This document shows positions 18,257 through 26,687 of a stretch of 64,000 nucleotides of DNA, piece after piece (within the stretch, counting starts at the first letter, position 1; the number at the start of each line of letters is the position of its first letter). The translations under genes and the position numbers were made by a program. Under the pieces are notes generated by a model. The model had not been told where the DNA came from. It ran no database searches and saw only the letters and a list, made by a program, of their open reading frames with translations. Source of the stretch: Candidatus Rhodoferax randersensis (lineage in GTDB: Bacteria > Pseudomonadota > Gammaproteobacteria > Burkholderiales > Burkholderiaceae_C); the NCBI GenBank assembly GCA_016718155.1, contig JADKEH010000004.1:1-64000 (forward strand), in the 5' to 3' direction.

Positions 18257-19159
18257 ATGCGATCCGTTCACTTTGTCATTTTGTCATGCGCTATTATTTT
18301 TATAGCAAACAATTCACACGGATCAACAATTTGCAAGCATTACGCGCAGCGACTGCCAAACCTGCCCCAAACCCAGTGCGAAGCCGCCAACCTGCATGAC
18401 GCGGCTGCCCGCTCGGTCAAGGGCCGCACCATCTGGACCAGCGACGTCAAGCCAGCCGAAGCGGACACGCGGGTGCTGGTGATCGGCGGCATGCATGGCG
18501 ACGAGCTGTCCTCGGCTGCCATGGCTTTTCGCTGGATTCAACTGGCGCAAGCCACTGCGCAAACCGGGGGCGCTACAAGCCCGACTGAATTGGGGCAGGC
18601 AGTGCATTGGCGTTTTATCCCGGCGCTCAATCCCGACGGCTTGTTTGCCCAACCCGCCAAGCGGGTCAACGCTCGCGGCGTTGACCTCAACCGTAATTTC
18701 CCGACGCCGAACTGGGCGCGCGACTCCCGCATCTACTGGGAAAAACGCACCGGCAAGGACCCGCGACGCTGGCCTGGGACCAAGCCCTTGTCCGAACCTG
18801 AGGCGCGTTTTCTGTATGAACAAATGGGCAGCTTCAAGCCCAACCTGATCGTCAGCATTCACGCACCCTATGGCGTGTTGGACTTTGATGGCCCGTCGGT
18901 TCCGCCCAGCAAACTGGGGCGCCTGTACCTTGACCAGGTTGGCATTTTCCCTGGCTCTCTTGGCAATTACGGCGGTGTCCACAAGGGCATTCCGGTGGTC
19001 ACCATCGAACTGCCCAACGCCGCACGCACGCCACCCGAGGCCGAAATGCGTCAAATGTGGGCGGATCTGCACCGCTGGATGGGCGAACGGCTCGCGCAAC
19101 CGCGCACGGCCGGCAAAAACCTGGCAGCCGCGCACGGTTCTGCTCCACTGACGCCCTGA
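18257..19159 (+). CDS. Exported M14-family zinc carboxypeptidase (murein amidase A-like)
   Basis: 300 residues with an N-terminal signal-like hydrophobic segment. Zinc ligands are visible in GGMHGDELSSAA (HxxE) and in LIVSIHAPYG. The Arg/Asn specificity stretch GVDLNRNFPTPNW and the general-base Glu in VVTIELPNA are also present, so the enzyme should be active. The closest known activity is MpaA-type cleavage of gamma-D-Glu-Dap bonds of murein peptides, but a secreted location would differ from cytosolic MpaA. An AT-rich palindrome (18290-18306) lies in frame in the signal-peptide region and encodes AIIFIA. It is divergent to a LysR gene. Confidence 0.82.
   Translation: MRSVHFVILSCAIIFIANNSHGSTICKHYAQRLPNLPQTQCEAANLHDAAARSVKGRTIWTSDVKPAEADTRVLVIGGMHGDELSSAAMAFRWIQLAQATAQTGGATSPTELGQAVHWRFIPALNPDGLFAQPAKRVNARGVDLNRNFPTPNWARDSRIYWEKRTGKDPRRWPGTKPLSEPEARFLYEQMGSFKPNLIVSIHAPYGVLDFDGPSVPPSKLGRLYLDQVGIFPGSLGNYGGVHKGIPVVTIELPNAARTPPEAEMRQMWADLHRWMGERLAQPRTAGKNLAAAHGSAPLTP
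18290..18306. repeat. AT-rich GCTAT...ATAGC palindrome inside a CDS
   Basis: GCTATTATTTTTATAGC lies within the signal-peptide region of the M14 peptidase. A near-copy (GCTATTATTTATGTAGC, 14 of 17 identical) is at 32461-32477, and a related one (ACTATCTTTTTAATAGC) is inside the dehalogenase gene at 35370-35386. In such GC-rich DNA these look like copies of one small dispersed element. Confidence 0.5.
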
Positions 19160-19261
19160 GACCTGCGCACGCCGCCCCAGGGCAGCACGCCAAGTCGAGC
19201 CCGGTCGGGGTCACGTCGGGCGTTCAGACTCTCGCGTGGTCAAACCTGTCAAGGGTTAAGT

Positions 19262-19276
19262 TGTTGCAGTGCAACA
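19262..19276. promoter_or_regulatory. 15-bp perfect palindrome upstream of kup
   Basis: TGTTGCA-G-TGCAACA is a perfect palindrome with 7-bp arms in the 234-bp gap before kup (start 19394). It has the symmetry and size of a dimeric repressor operator. It resembles TGCA-rich sites reported for PhaR-type regulators, but that link is only a resemblance. The rest of the gap 19160-19393 contains no gene I can support. Confidence 0.4.
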
Positions 19277-19393
19277 TTACCGAAGATACCGCCGCATTAG
19301 AGTCGCGCGTCCCACGCGTGTCAGCGCCGAAAGCGCAAAATGGCGTTCCCAATCCGGCATGGAACCTAGCCTAACTCAAGGCGGGGTGAACTA

Positions 19394-21262
19394 GTGGCAG
19401 CATCCAAATCGTCTCTCCCCGCGCTCACCCTGGGCGCCATCGGCGTTGTCTACGGCGACATTGGCACCAGCGTGCTGTATGCGGTGAAGGAGGTTTTCGG
19501 CTCCGGGCATGTGCCCTTCACCACCGACAACATCTACGGCATTCTGTCGATCTTCTTCTGGACCATGACGGTGATCGTGTCGATCAAGTATGTGGCCTTG
19601 GTGCTGCGCGCCGACAACAATGGCGAGGGCGGTCTGGTGGCCATGTTGGCGCTGGCCTCACAAGCGGTCAAAGACAAGCCCCAATTGCGTCGCCTGCTGC
19701 TGATTGCGGGGATTTTCGGCACCTGCTTGTTTTATGGCGATGGCGTCATTACCCCCGCCATCTCGGTACTGGGCGCCATGGAGGGCCTGGAGGTGGTGTC
19801 GCCTGCCTTCAAGAAGTACGTCATGCCCCTGACCCTGGTGGTGCTGTTTTGCCTGTTCGCGGTGCAAAAACACGGCACCGGCGGCATTGGAAAGTTTTTC
19901 GGACCCATCACCCTGGTTTGGTTCGCTGCGATTTCGGTGCTCGGTGTTTTGCAGATCGCCGACCACCCCGAAATCCTGAAGGCGATCAGCCCGCACTACG
20001 CGCTGGGCTTCATGTGGCACAACCCGGGCGTGGCTTTTGTGCTGCTCGGTGCCGTGGTGCTGTGTGTCACCGGTGCCGAGGCCCTGTACGCGGACCTCGG
20101 TCACTTTGGCAAGAAGCCCATCCGCCTGGCCTGGTTCAGCGTGGTGATGCCGGCGCTGACGCTCAACTATTTTGGCCAGGGCGCCTTGCTGCTGAAGAAC
20201 CCGGCCGCCGTCAAAAACCCCTTCTACATGATGGCCCCTGATTGGGCATTGATTCCCTTGGTGGTGCTGGCCACGATGGCCGCCGTAATCGCCTCGCAGG
20301 CACTGATTACGGGCGCCTTCAGCGTCACCAAACAGGTGATTCAGCTCGGTTACCTGCCGCGACTCAATGTGGAACACACCAGCGTCAAGGACACCGGGCA
20401 GATCTATATTGGGTTTGTCAACTGGGGGCTGTTCGTCGCCATCGTCTTAGCTGTGGTGATGTTCCGCTCATCGAGCAATCTGGCCGCCGCCTACGGCATC
20501 GCGGTGACCTTGGACATGCTGATCACCACCATTCTGACCTTCTTCGTGATTCGCTACGCCTGGAAATACCCACTGTGGCTGTGCATCAGCGCCACCGGTT
20601 TCTTCTTTGTGGTGGACGTGGCTTTTTTTAGCTCCAATATGCTCAAGTTGCTCGACGGCGGCTGGTTCCCCCTGCTGATTGGCGGCGCCGTCTTCACCCT
20701 GATGATGACCTGGAAAGACGGTCGACGCCTGCTCAACGAAAAACTCAAGGCCGATGCCATCGACCTGAGCAGTTTTCTCGAAGCCGTGTTCGTCAGCCCC
20801 CCGGTGCGCGTGGAGGGCACGGCGGTATTTCTGACCGCAGAGGTAGGCACCGTCCCCAACGCGATGCTGCACAACCTCAAGCACAACAAGGTGCTGCATG
20901 CCAACAACCTGTTTGTGACCGTGCGCAACCACGAGGTGCCGTGGATCGGCATGGACAAACGTCTATCGATCGAGTCGCTGGGGCACGATTGCTGGCAGGT
21001 TGTGATCAATTACGGCTTCAAGAACGACCCCGACGTGCCCAAGGCCCTGCAGCAGATCAAGGGTCGCGGATGCGAATTGGAAGCCATGACGACCAGTTAC
21101 TTTCTGTCGCGCGACACGGTGGTCCCCACCATTGGCGCGGGCATGGCCAGCTGGCGCGAAAAGCTGTTTGCCCAGATGCACCACAACGCCAGCGGGGCAG
21201 CGGACTTCCTGAACCTGCCCAACAACTCGGTGGTCGAGCTGGGCTCGAAGATCGAGATCTGA
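19394..21262 (+). CDS. kup: Low-affinity K+ uptake protein Kup
   Basis: 622-residue KUP/HAK/KT transporter that imports K+ with H+. It opens with the family signature LTLGAIGVVYGDIGTSVLYA, followed by about twelve membrane helices up to about residue 445 and a hydrophilic cytosolic C-terminal domain. The pore-region DNNGEGG and GDGVITPAISVLGA motifs are intact. The start is GTG at 19394 with a GGGGTGA ribosome-binding site; the length fits E. coli Kup (622). A possible operator palindrome lies at 19262. Confidence 0.97.
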   Translation: MAASKSSLPALTLGAIGVVYGDIGTSVLYAVKEVFGSGHVPFTTDNIYGILSIFFWTMTVIVSIKYVALVLRADNNGEGGLVAMLALASQAVKDKPQLRRLLLIAGIFGTCLFYGDGVITPAISVLGAMEGLEVVSPAFKKYVMPLTLVVLFCLFAVQKHGTGGIGKFFGPITLVWFAAISVLGVLQIADHPEILKAISPHYALGFMWHNPGVAFVLLGAVVLCVTGAEALYADLGHFGKKPIRLAWFSVVMPALTLNYFGQGALLLKNPAAVKNPFYMMAPDWALIPLVVLATMAAVIASQALITGAFSVTKQVIQLGYLPRLNVEHTSVKDTGQIYIGFVNWGLFVAIVLAVVMFRSSSNLAAAYGIAVTLDMLITTILTFFVIRYAWKYPLWLCISATGFFFVVDVAFFSSNMLKLLDGGWFPLLIGGAVFTLMMTWKDGRRLLNEKLKADAIDLSSFLEAVFVSPPVRVEGTAVFLTAEVGTVPNAMLHNLKHNKVLHANNLFVTVRNHEVPWIGMDKRLSIESLGHDCWQVVINYGFKNDPDVPKALQQIKGRGCELEAMTTSYFLSRDTVVPTIGAGMASWREKLFAQMHHNASGAADFLNLPNNSVVELGSKIEI

Positions 21263-21303
21263 CGCCAGGTGTTGGTCTCGGTACGTGCCGGTTGTCCCGA
21301 AAC

Positions 21304-21858
21304 ATGAACACGCCAGAGATCGCGACACCACGCTGCACCTTGCGCCTGCTGAGCCCACACAACGCGGCGTTGCTGCACGCGTACAAGACCCGCAATCAGG
21401 ACCATCTGTCACCGTGGGAGCCCAGCACCGCGCAACAGAACGGCTCGTTGGCCGAGGCATGCGACCTGGCGGCGCATCGCGCCTGGCAAGGCTTCATGAA
21501 CGGCACTTCGGTGCAGTTCATTGCCATCGAGCACGGTTCGCAACGCATGCTAGCCGGCTGCAACTTCACCAACATCGTGCGCGACCCCTTGCAGGCCTGC
21601 CACCTTGGCTACTCGGTCGACCTCCAGCACCAGGGCCGGGGTTTGATGAGGGAGGTGGCGCAGGCCGGCATCGACTACATGTTCCATACCGTTGGGCTGC
21701 ACCGCATCATGGCCAACCACATGCCCGACAACATCCGCAGCGAGCGACTGCTGCGCGCTCTGGGTTTCGAGCGCGAAGGCTACGCGCGCGCTTACCTGAA
21801 AATCGCCGGCAACTGGGAAGACATGGTGCTCAACGCCCTGATCAACCAGCAGGTCTGA
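21304..21858 (+). CDS. GNAT N-acetyltransferase, RimJ/RimL-like
   Basis: 184 residues of the GNAT fold. Strand/helix features include RCTLRLLSPHNAALLHAY at the N-terminus, the acetyl-CoA loop in LQHQGRGLMREVAQAGIDYMF (Q-x-x-G-x-G/A form), and the RimJ-type end NIRSERLLRALGFEREGYARAYLKIAGNWEDMVL. By family it acetylates a protein N-terminus (ribosomal S5 for RimJ) or an antibiotic; the RimJ-like tail favours a protein target. The ATG at 21304 lies 42 bp after kup on the same strand. Confidence 0.87.
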   Translation: MNTPEIATPRCTLRLLSPHNAALLHAYKTRNQDHLSPWEPSTAQQNGSLAEACDLAAHRAWQGFMNGTSVQFIAIEHGSQRMLAGCNFTNIVRDPLQACHLGYSVDLQHQGRGLMREVAQAGIDYMFHTVGLHRIMANHMPDNIRSERLLRALGFEREGYARAYLKIAGNWEDMVLNALINQQV

Positions 21859-22003
21859 TCGCATCCCGGAGTGGGCCCAACAGCGCGGCCTCGACCTATT
21901 GCGCTTACCTTTGGTCACCGCTGTTGCGTCGCGTGCGTGCGCCGACCCGGCGAACGGGGCATGATGCCAAGCTTGCACTCTTCGCAATGGGCAGGAGGTA
22001 TCC

Positions 22004-23257
22004 ATGACAACACAGGCCTCACTGGCCGGGTGGCGGCGCTCGCAACAAACCCTGACAGTCGTCGCGCTGGGCGCAATGCTGTCGGCTTGCGGTGGCGGCT
22101 CTGAAGTCGGGGCGGCACCGATCACACCATCCACCTCGCCACCGGTGGTGGCAGTGCCGCCAACCGCCGGCGCCGCAGTCAAAGCCACGCTTCTCAACAG
22201 CAGCTTGTCGGCGCCGTGGGGCTTGGCCTTTCTTCCCGACGGACGCATGCTGATCACCCAGAAGGGCGGCACCATGGTGATTGCCAGCGCCGACGGGCGC
22301 AGCCTGTCGGCGCCGTTTGGCACTGGCTTGCCGAATCTGGCAACGTCCGGCCAGGGCGGCCTGCTCGATGTGGCGCTGGACCCGGACTTCGACCCGGCCA
22401 CCAACCCGCGCATCTACTGGACCTTTTCCGAGTCCGGCAGCGGCGGCGCCGGCACGGCGGTGGCACGCGGCAACCTGGTCAACCTGGCCATCACGGGCGC
22501 CGAGGTGATCTACCGGCAGGTGCCCAAGGTGAGTGGCGACGGACACTTCGGCTCACGCCTGGTGTTTCGCAGCGACAAGACCCTGTTCGTGACGCTTGGC
22601 GAGCGCCAGCGCGACGACCCGGCCAATCCTGGTACCAACAACGCGCAGAAATTGGCCACCACGCTGGGCAAGGTGATCCGCATCAACCGCGATGGCAGCA
22701 TCCCGCCTGGCAACCCCAGTTTCGGCGTGGCCGGTGCGCGAGCCGAGATCTGGTCCTATGGCCACCGCAACCCGCAGGGCGCGGCGCTGCTGCCCGGCAG
22801 CGATGAGTTGTGGATCACCGAACATGGGCCGCTGGGCGGCGATGAACTCAACCAGGTGCTGCCCGGGCGCAACTACGGCTGGCCCCTGCGCAGCTATGGC
22901 TGCCCCTACAGTGCTGGCACCAACACGGTCGCCTGTCGACCTGGCGGTGGCATCCACGCGCCCGACTTCGAAGAACCCAAGACCACCTGGCTCCCGGTCT
23001 CCACCGCGCCGTCGGGCTTGCTGCTCTATACCGGCGCACGCTTCGACGACCTGGGCTGGCGCGGCAACGCTTTCGCAGGCGCACTGACCGGCACCACACT
23101 GTGGCGCATCGTCTTGAGCGGCACCAGCGTGGTGTCCAAGGAAGAAGTCTCTGCCGTGAAGGCCCTGGGTCAGCGCATCCGCGTCGTCAAGCAGGGGCCC
23201 GACGGCTGGATGTACCTGCTTACCGACAGTGGCCAACTGCTTCGGCTTGAGCGCTAA
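22004..23257 (+). CDS. Lipoprotein PQQ-dependent sugar dehydrogenase (glucose/sorbosone dehydrogenase family)
   Basis: 417 residues. The N-terminus is a lipoprotein signal (VALGAMLSACGGG), so Cys would be lipid-modified. The rest is a six-bladed beta-propeller of the GSDH/YliI family: APWGLAFLPDGRMLITQKGG, GQGGLLDVALDPDF, YGHRNPQGAALLPGSDELWITEHGPLGGDE and NYGWP are the usual PQQ/Ca-binding signatures. It probably oxidises an aldose with PQQ in the periplasm. A strong AGGAGG lies before the ATG at 22004. It is followed after 44 bp by a TonB receptor, suggesting linked uptake and oxidation of a substrate. Confidence 0.9.
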   Translation: MTTQASLAGWRRSQQTLTVVALGAMLSACGGGSEVGAAPITPSTSPPVVAVPPTAGAAVKATLLNSSLSAPWGLAFLPDGRMLITQKGGTMVIASADGRSLSAPFGTGLPNLATSGQGGLLDVALDPDFDPATNPRIYWTFSESGSGGAGTAVARGNLVNLAITGAEVIYRQVPKVSGDGHFGSRLVFRSDKTLFVTLGERQRDDPANPGTNNAQKLATTLGKVIRINRDGSIPPGNPSFGVAGARAEIWSYGHRNPQGAALLPGSDELWITEHGPLGGDELNQVLPGRNYGWPLRSYGCPYSAGTNTVACRPGGGIHAPDFEEPKTTWLPVSTAPSGLLLYTGARFDDLGWRGNAFAGALTGTTLWRIVLSGTSVVSKEEVSAVKALGQRIRVVKQGPDGWMYLLTDSGQLLRLER

Positions 23258-23301
23258 GGGCCTGCGTCGACCACAATCGGGCTTCGTTGTTGGAGCCCCT
23301 T

Positions 23302-25506
23302 GTGAAGCGTCTACCCCTATCAACCGCCGTGCTGCTAACGGCCTTGTCACCGATTGGCTTCCTGCGCCCTGCCTCAGCACAAGACATGCCAGGCGGTACT
23401 GTCGATCCAACCCGTGCGCCAACTGGCAACCGTCTGGACCGGGTGGATGTGATTTCGCGCCAGCAAAGCGACACGGATCTGCGCCGTCGCTCGCAAGTGG
23501 CCAAGCAGATCTATGGCCGCGAAGAAATGGACAAGTACGGCGACAGCAATGTCGCCGATGTCCTTAAGCGCCTGCCCGGCGTCTCGGTTCAGGGCGGCGC
23601 ACCCCGCATGCGCGGCCTGGGCGCGGGCTACACCCAGATCCTGATCAACGGCGACCCGGCACCGCCCGGCTTTGCGCTGGACCAGCTGAGCCCGTCGCAG
23701 ATCGAGCGCATCGAGATCACCAAAGGACCCACCGCCGACCAGAGCGCGCAGGCAGTCGCAGGCGCCATCAACATCATTTTGAAAGAGGCCCCTCGGGTGT
23801 CGCAGCGCGATCTTCGACTCAGCGGCGGGTACAACACCCATCGGCCGACCGCCTCCGCCAATTTCACGTTCGGTGAGCGCTTGGGCGCCCTCTCGGTATC
23901 GCTCCCGGTGTCGGTGTTCCAGTGGCGTGGCCTGAACACACTGGTCAACACGCGCGATATGCCAGGGACCGACGGCCTGCCCTCCATGGCGATTCAGCAA
24001 GGGGATCAATTGTTTTGGGGTCATGGAGTGAATGCCGGTCCGCGTCTGAACTGGAAGCTCGGTGACGACCAGACGCTGTCGCTGCAGTCGTTCCTGCAAA
24101 AGGGCTATTGGAACAACCGCGTGCAGTACCAGAACGAAGTGCGCATCGGTCTGCCCAGCCTGGATGACGATGCCCAGACACATGGCACCTGGCAGAATGC
24201 GCGCGGCAACCTGCAGTGGACCAACTACCTGAGCGCATCCGAGCGCATTGAGCTCAAGGCTGGCGTGCAAGCGTCCAAGGGCGCCTTCAGCAGCCAGACC
24301 TACCGCCTTCAGGCACCGCAGAGGCATGTCGCCGGTGATACCGAGGACCGCAGCCTGACCCAGGCCGGCAAATACACGCGGCTTCTGAACGACCAGCACA
24401 GCCTAACCGCAGGTTGGGACCTGGAGTGGCGTCGGCGCGGTGAACGGCGCGAGGTGACCGAAAACGGCCTGCCGCAATTACCGGAGTTCGAGGGTCAGCC
24501 ATTTGCTGCCCGGGTCGAACGCCAGGCCTGGTTCGTGCAGGACGAGTGGGAGATCTCCAAACAGTGGTCGGGCAACTTTGGCCTTCGTGCCGAGCGCATC
24601 GGCTCGCAAAGTCGCGGTGTAGCGGAGCCAATTGACAATTCCAGCCGCGTGTTGACGCCCCTGCTGCACCTCACCTACAAGCTCGACCCACAGGGCAAAG
24701 ACTTGATCCGAGCCAGTTTGACGCGAAGCTACAAGGCCCCCGAACTCAATGCACTGATGGCTCGCCCCGCCGTCAATGGCCTTTTCCCCGATCCGAACAA
24801 GCCCAACACCGAACTGTCACCCGACCGAGAAGGCAACCCCACCCTGAAGCCCGAACTGGCAACCGGCCTGGATGCGTCGTTCGAAAAGTACCTTGCCGGT
24901 GGTGGTTTGATCAGCGTCGGCGTGTTTCATCGCAATGTGACCAACCTGATCCGCAATGTCAGTACCCTGGAGACGGTCTCCTGGGCCGGCGTACCGCGCT
25001 GGGTGTCCAAACCCCGCAACTTCTCCAAGGCACAGACCAGCGGGCTGGAACTCGAAGTCAAAGGGCGGGCGGGCGAGTTGGCACCCGCTCTGTTTGACGC
25101 CAAGTTGGCACTCAATCTGCGTGGGGCCCTGAGCTTCTATCGCTCCAAGGTGGAGGCGCTCCCGGGGCCAAACAATCGCCTCGACAGCCAGCCGCCATGG
25201 TCCGGCAACTTTGGTTTTGACCACCGCTTCGCCAGCGCGCCGCTGACTGTCGGGGCCACTTTGGTCTTCACGCCCGGCTACGCTACGCAACAAACCGCGT
25301 CGCAGTTGCTGGACCAATCGCGCAGCCGAACGCTGGATCTGTTTGGGCAATGGACGTTTAGCCGCACCGCGTCGCTGCGCGTATCGGCGAACAACCTCGC
25401 ACCGCTTGACACGCTGTCGCGGACTTTGCTTGACAGCGGTGACACCGGCACGGCGCTGCGGCGCACACGCACCAACTTCGGCCTTGCCCTGGAACTCAAG
25501 CTCTAA
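23302..25506 (+). CDS. TonB-dependent outer-membrane receptor
   Basis: 734 residues from GTG at 23302 (GGAG upstream; the TTG at 23287 is an alternative). A signal peptide ends near RPASA. The plug domain begins around EEMDKYGDSNVADVLKRLPG and holds GLGAGYTQILINGDP and IERIEITKGPTADQSAQAVAGAINIIL. The remainder is a 22-strand barrel ending in FGLALELKL; the last residue is Leu rather than the usual Phe. Substrate is unknown; sequence features are those of siderophore/colicin-type receptors, but the neighbour is a sugar dehydrogenase. Confidence 0.9.
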   Translation: MKRLPLSTAVLLTALSPIGFLRPASAQDMPGGTVDPTRAPTGNRLDRVDVISRQQSDTDLRRRSQVAKQIYGREEMDKYGDSNVADVLKRLPGVSVQGGAPRMRGLGAGYTQILINGDPAPPGFALDQLSPSQIERIEITKGPTADQSAQAVAGAINIILKEAPRVSQRDLRLSGGYNTHRPTASANFTFGERLGALSVSLPVSVFQWRGLNTLVNTRDMPGTDGLPSMAIQQGDQLFWGHGVNAGPRLNWKLGDDQTLSLQSFLQKGYWNNRVQYQNEVRIGLPSLDDDAQTHGTWQNARGNLQWTNYLSASERIELKAGVQASKGAFSSQTYRLQAPQRHVAGDTEDRSLTQAGKYTRLLNDQHSLTAGWDLEWRRRGERREVTENGLPQLPEFEGQPFAARVERQAWFVQDEWEISKQWSGNFGLRAERIGSQSRGVAEPIDNSSRVLTPLLHLTYKLDPQGKDLIRASLTRSYKAPELNALMARPAVNGLFPDPNKPNTELSPDREGNPTLKPELATGLDASFEKYLAGGGLISVGVFHRNVTNLIRNVSTLETVSWAGVPRWVSKPRNFSKAQTSGLELEVKGRAGELAPALFDAKLALNLRGALSFYRSKVEALPGPNNRLDSQPPWSGNFGFDHRFASAPLTVGATLVFTPGYATQQTASQLLDQSRSRTLDLFGQWTFSRTASLRVSANNLAPLDTLSRTLLDSGDTGTALRRTRTNFGLALELKL

Positions 25507-25548
25507 GGCGGTCCTGGTCGACCCGGCGGCGATGCCACAATCGTCGCC

Positions 25549-25719
25549 ATGCGTTTCTTCCGGGACTTGAGTTTTTCGGCCTTCACCGCCGCGCAGACGG
25601 CACTGTCGATGGTGTTGGTGATGCTGGTCAGCTATCTGCTGGGCCGGCGCTTGTGGCCCTATTTGTGCAACAGTATCGCCAGCAGCCTATGCTGCGCGGC
25701 TAACCCACTCACACCATGA
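25549..25719 (+). CDS. 56-residue membrane peptide; possible BenE N-terminal remnant
   Basis: An ORF too short for routine calling lies between the TonB receptor and gshB; its TGA overlaps the gshB ATG. It encodes one membrane helix (MVLVMLVSYLLG). Its first residues, MRFFRDLSFSAFTA, resemble the start of BenE-type benzoate transporters, after which similarity is lost. It may be a decayed remnant, a small real membrane protein coupled to gshB, or chance. No good ribosome-binding site is seen. Confidence 0.35.
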   Translation: MRFFRDLSFSAFTAAQTALSMVLVMLVSYLLGRRLWPYLCNSIASSLCCAANPLTP

Positions 25720-26687
25720 ACATTCTTTTTGTTGCCGATCCGCTTGACTCATTCAAGATCTACAAGGACACCACCTTTGCCATGATGCGCGAGGCGCACC
25801 GCCGTGGCCACGGCTTGTCGGTCTGCGAACCCCAGGATGTGATGTGGCAACGCGGCGCATCGGTCACGGCGCACGTTCGGGACATTACTCTGACCGGACA
25901 GACCCAGGACTGGTTTGACGTTAAGCAGGAACGCGTCGTGGCGCTGAAGGACTTTGACGCTATCCTGATGCGCAAGGACCCGCCCTTCGACAGCGAATAC
26001 TTTTATGCCACGCACCTGCTGCAACAGGCCGAGCGCGAGGGCGCACGGGTGTTCAACCGGCCCGGTGCGCTGCGGGATCACCCAGAAAAGCTGGCAATCA
26101 TGGAGTTCCCGCAGTTCATCGGCCCCACCCTGGTGACACGCGACGAGGCGGACATCAAGCGCTTCCACGCCGAGCACGGCGACATCATTTTGAAGCCGCT
26201 GGACGGCATGGGTGGCATGGGCATCTTCCGGGTCGGGCCGGACGGCCTGAACCTGGGCTCGATCACCGAAACGCTCAATCGCCATGGCGCGCAGAGCCTG
26301 ATGGTGCAGAAGTTTCTGCCCGAGATCGTGGACGGCGACAAACGCGTGCTGGTGATTGGTGGCAAACCGGTGCCCCACTGCCTGGCGCGCATCCCGCAAG
26401 GCAGTGAGGTGCGCGGCAACCTGGCCGCCGGTGGCAAGGGCGTGGCGCGACGCTTGAGCCCGCGCGACCGCGAGATCGCCGAAGCATTGGGCCCGATCCT
26501 GCACGCGCGAGGCCTGCTGTTGGTGGGGCTGGACGTGATTGGCGACTCGCTCACCGAAATCAACGTCACCAGCCCGACCTGCTTTCAGGAGATCACCGAC
26601 CAGACCGGCTTTGACGTGGCGGCCATGTTTGTGGACGCGCTGGAGAGCGCCGTCGGACAGTCGGCCAAACCAGGCTCGCCCGCCTAG
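25716..26687 (+). CDS. gshB: Glutathione synthetase
   Basis: 323-residue ATP-grasp ligase that joins gamma-glutamylcysteine and glycine. The N-terminus MNILFVADPLDSFKIYKDTTFAMM is typical of bacterial GshB. The ATP-grasp core is visible as DIILKPLDGMGGMGIFRV, MVQKFLPEI, GDKRVLVIGGKPVPHCLAR and the Mg-binding EINVTSPTCFQEI. The length matches the family (315-325). The partner gshA is not in the window. Its end overlaps the convergent amidotransferase frame by 95 bp. Confidence 0.96.
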   Translation: MNILFVADPLDSFKIYKDTTFAMMREAHRRGHGLSVCEPQDVMWQRGASVTAHVRDITLTGQTQDWFDVKQERVVALKDFDAILMRKDPPFDSEYFYATHLLQQAEREGARVFNRPGALRDHPEKLAIMEFPQFIGPTLVTRDEADIKRFHAEHGDIILKPLDGMGGMGIFRVGPDGLNLGSITETLNRHGAQSLMVQKFLPEIVDGDKRVLVIGGKPVPHCLARIPQGSEVRGNLAAGGKGVARRLSPRDREIAEALGPILHARGLLLVGLDVIGDSLTEINVTSPTCFQEITDQTGFDVAAMFVDALESAVGQSAKPGSPA

